The notes under the pieces: model-generated | Told to the model about the DNA's origin: nothing | Databases searched by the model: none | Seen by the model: the letters and a program-made list of their open reading frames with translations, nothing else | Position numbers and translations under genes: made by a program | Part shown: positions 6,124-7,354 of the stretch, one piece after another | Numbering within the stretch: position 1 is the first letter of the stretch | Layout of the letters: each line of letters begins with the position of its first letter | Assembly: GCA_021792115.1 (NCBI GenBank) | Contig: JAJYVI010000045.1 | Coordinates: 1 to 7,354, forward strand | Origin: Microcaldota archaeon | Lineage (GTDB): Archaea > Micrarchaeota > Micrarchaeia > Micrarchaeales > Micrarchaeaceae | Length of the DNA stretch: 7,354 nt | Direction: 5' to 3'

Positions 6124-7119
6124 TTATCTATTCCTTTTTGCATGCATTGCACGGATTCTGCCTTTCCATCCCTCTCCTTCCTCGTCTCGTATGTTTTTGC
6201 CTGTATAATGCAGGAATACATCCTCAAGGCTTGGCTTATGCAGCTCTATAGAGCGGATTGTTGCATTATGTTTTTCTGCAAGCAATATTAATCGCGGTAT
6301 CTGGTGCTCGCCTTCATCAACAGTAATATCTATGCGCCCATTATGCGTTGATGCTGCCTTTATCCATTTTTGCTGCTTAAGACCTTTTTCCAGAGAGTCT
6401 AAGCCTGTCTGAACCTGCATTGAGATTATATCTCCCCCAAGCTTGTCCTTTAGTGCTCTTGGGGTATCAAGCGCGACTATTTTCCCATGGTCTACAAATG
6501 CGACTCTGTCCGCAAGGTAGTCTGCCTCCTCAATATAATGCGTTGTAAGTATTATAGTTATCTTATGCATGCTGTTAAGCTTCTTTATATAATCCCATAT
6601 GTGCCGCCTTGTCTGAGCATCAAGACCTATAGTGGGTTCATCAAGGAACAGCACCTTTGGTTCATGTATCAGGCCTCTTCCTATTTCAAGCCTGCGCTTC
6701 ATGCCGCCTGAATAATTTTTAACAAGATCATCTGCCTTGTCTTCCAGCTCTATCAATTTCAGTATTTGTGATATCTTTTTAATCCTCTGGCTCTTTTCTA
6801 TGTTGTAAAGTATTGCATGAAAATCTAGATTTTCTCTTCCTGTAAGCTCATCATCAAGGGAAGGATCTTGAAAAACTATGCCTATATTCTTGCGCACCTC
6901 ATTAGAGTTAAGAACTATGTCGAACCCTGCAACATGTGCATTTCCAGATGTAGGCTTAAGCAGGGTTATCAGCATTTTTATCGTGGTTGTCTTGCCTGCG
7001 CCGTTCGGTCCGAGGAGCCCAAAAATCTCCCCGTTATTCACAGAAAATGAAATTCCGTCCACTGCTCTAAATCGGCCAAACTGCATTACAAGATTATTAA
7101 CCTTTATTGCTTCGTCCAT
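6124..7119 (-). CDS. DrrA-family ABC transporter ATP-binding protein (first copy)
   Basis: First gene of the run; a 331-residue cytoplasmic ATPase for the permease encoded 1 nt downstream. All nucleotide-binding motifs are intact: Walker A GPNGAGKT at 37-44, Q-loop Gln84 (VFQDPSLDDELTG), signature YSGGM at 136-140, Walker B VLFLDEP with Glu161, D-loop GLD at 165-167 and H-loop His194 (TTHYIEEAD). The C-terminal accessory domain carries LEDVFLHYTGKNIRDEE, typical of DrrA/DUF4162 proteins, and is followed by a basic tail of about 16 residues (GWKGRIRAMHAKRNR). The start is fixed by alignment with the second copy (same residue numbering through the signature motif). No clear Shine-Dalgarno precedes the ATG, which would fit a first-gene leaderless or short-leader transcript. 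The substrate is unknown. Confidence 0.95.
   Translation of the reverse strand: MDEAIKVNNLVMQFGRFRAVDGISFSVNNGEIFGLLGPNGAGKTTTIKMLITLLKPTSGNAHVAGFDIVLNSNEVRKNIGIVFQDPSLDDELTGRENLDFHAILYNIEKSQRIKKISQILKLIELEDKADDLVKNYSGGMKRRLEIGRGLIHEPKVLFLDEPTIGLDAQTRRHIWDYIKKLNSMHKITIILTTHYIEEADYLADRVAFVDHGKIVALDTPRALKDKLGGDIISMQVQTGLDSLEKGLKQQKWIKAASTHNGRIDITVDEGEHQIPRLILLAEKHNATIRSIELHKPSLEDVFLHYTGKNIRDEEGEGWKGRIRAMHAKRNR
6132..6136 (-). promoter_or_regulatory. Ribosome-binding site of the DrrB-type permease
   Basis: AAGGA on the minus strand inside the 3' end of the ATPase gene, 9 nt before the ATG at 6122. It supports the internal start over the longer reading frame that opens at 6227. Confidence 0.45.
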
Positions 7120-7134
7120 AGAAAAACCAGTGCC

Positions 7135-7144
7135 AAAAATATAC
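7135..7144 (-). promoter_or_regulatory. Possible TATA box of the exporter operon
   Basis: GTATATTTTT on the minus strand, 16-25 nt upstream of the ATG at 7119. If used, transcription would begin at or very near the start codon, matching the lack of a Shine-Dalgarno there. The spacing is a few bases shorter than ideal for a leaderless archaeal gene and no clear BRE is seen, so this is tentative. Confidence 0.3.
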
Positions 7145-7245
7145 GGGCAGATGCATGCTTAAGATTGATTAGTGTTCTGGATATTAGTTTTAAATTAAAT
7201 TTTATTAAAAAATTTAAAAATTAACAAAATTATAACAAAATTAAA

Positions 7246-7279
7246 ATATTAGTTTAAAATTAATATAGTTTAAAATTAA
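7246..7279 (+). repeat. 13-bp direct repeat AGTTTAAAATTAA
   Basis: Exact copies at 7251-7263 and 7267-7279, 16 bp apart. A related copy lies near 7186 (ATATTAGTTTTAAATTAAA), and the decamer ATATTAGTTT itself occurs at 7181-7190 and 7246-7255. Together with the inverted repeat this makes a small iterated-element region. Confidence 0.5.
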
Positions 7280-7292
7280 ACTAAACTATATT
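7262..7292. repeat. Inverted repeat with 11-bp perfect arms, nested palindrome
   Basis: AATATAGTTTA (7262-7272) and its exact reverse complement TAAACTATATT (7282-7292) flank a 9-nt spacer. A second overlapping palindrome, TAGTTTAA-AA-TTAAACTA (7266-7283), shares the left arm. Such nested dyads resemble operators of dimeric regulators. The region lies about 145 nt upstream of the first ATPase gene, rather far for direct repression of that promoter, so it may also belong to a gene beyond the window. A/T richness makes chance palindromes more likely. Confidence 0.55.
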
Positions 7293-7354
7293 TTACAATA
7301 ATATTTTTAAGCATTTGCATTAATTAGTAAGAGTTTAATAATCTTACGATTAAT

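Larger units (their letters stand above)
7145..7354. other. A/T-rich non-coding upstream region
   Basis: No reading frame of note is present on either strand. It holds the iterated AGTTTAAAATTAA elements and the dyads described separately. A minor 6-bp inverted repeat, GTAAGA/TCTTAC, lies at 7327-7347. Because the window ends here, it cannot be decided whether a divergent plus-strand gene shares this region. Confidence 0.45.

Noticed and set aside
6123..6227. N-terminal extension of the first permease up to the ATG at 6227
   Set aside because: It would overlap the ATPase gene by about 100 nt and add a polar stretch foreign to the family. The ATG at 6122 gives a normal-length protein with a usable ribosome site.
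6878..7162. Plus-strand open frame of 94 codons opposite the first ATPase
   Set aside because: Same antisense Walker A artefact, with the same VVVLPAPFGPR string.
7327..7347. GTAAGA/TCTTAC inverted repeat with a 9-nt loop
   Set aside because: Six-base arms in A/T-rich DNA are expected by chance. There is no T-tract after it to make a terminator.
1..7354. CRISPR array, tRNA/rRNA, insertion sequence or toxin-antitoxin pair
   Set aside because: Looked for regular repeats with unique spacers, cloverleaf-like sequence, transposase motifs and small gene pairs; none was found.

Overview
This AT-rich window has seven protein-coding genes, all on the minus strand and therefore read from right to left. 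They are tightly packed, and no RNA gene, CRISPR array, insertion sequence or plus-strand gene is supported. The organism is most likely an archaeon. Ribosome-binding sites are of the GAGGTGA / AAGGTG type, there are TATA-like A/T boxes, and one gene encodes a signal-peptide protein built of CARDB/COG1361-like beta-sandwich repeats with a C-terminal membrane anchor and many N-glycosylation sequons. The compact genes and base composition would suit a small-genome (DPANN-like, e.g. Micrarchaeota/Parvarchaeota) archaeon, but that placement is only a guess.

Right part (7354 to 2814): an A/T-rich, repeat-containing upstream region precedes five genes with gaps of 1 to 29 nt. In transcription order they are a DrrA-type ABC ATPase (7119-6124), a 251-residue DrrB/ABC-2 permease (6122-5367), a PadR-like winged-helix regulator (5337-4945), a second DrrA-type ATPase (4915-3929) and a larger ABC-2 permease with an extracytoplasmic insert (3923-2814). 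They read as two ATPase-permease export cassettes with a regulator between them, very probably one operon. The substrates are not visible in the sequence.

Middle spacer (2813 to 2619): 195 nt with almost no G on the plus strand, so the transcript is A-rich. It holds five roughly helically phased TTTTAATTT units and has no U-tract on the coding strand that could act as an archaeal terminator, so read-through into the next genes is plausible.

Left part (2618 to 92): a 553-residue secreted, membrane-anchored, S-layer/CARDB-like protein is followed after 1 nt by a 287-residue, mostly helical cytoplasmic protein that I do not recognise. A TATA-like / T-rich element at about 40-53 may be the promoter of the next gene outside the window, or the terminator of this unit.

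The points most worth following up are the secreted/unknown gene pair behind a double exporter, the iterated palindromic and direct repeats upstream of the operon, the phased A-tract spacer, and two 29-30 nt perfectly identical stretches shared by the two ATPase genes. I saw no clear sign of a wholly new system.
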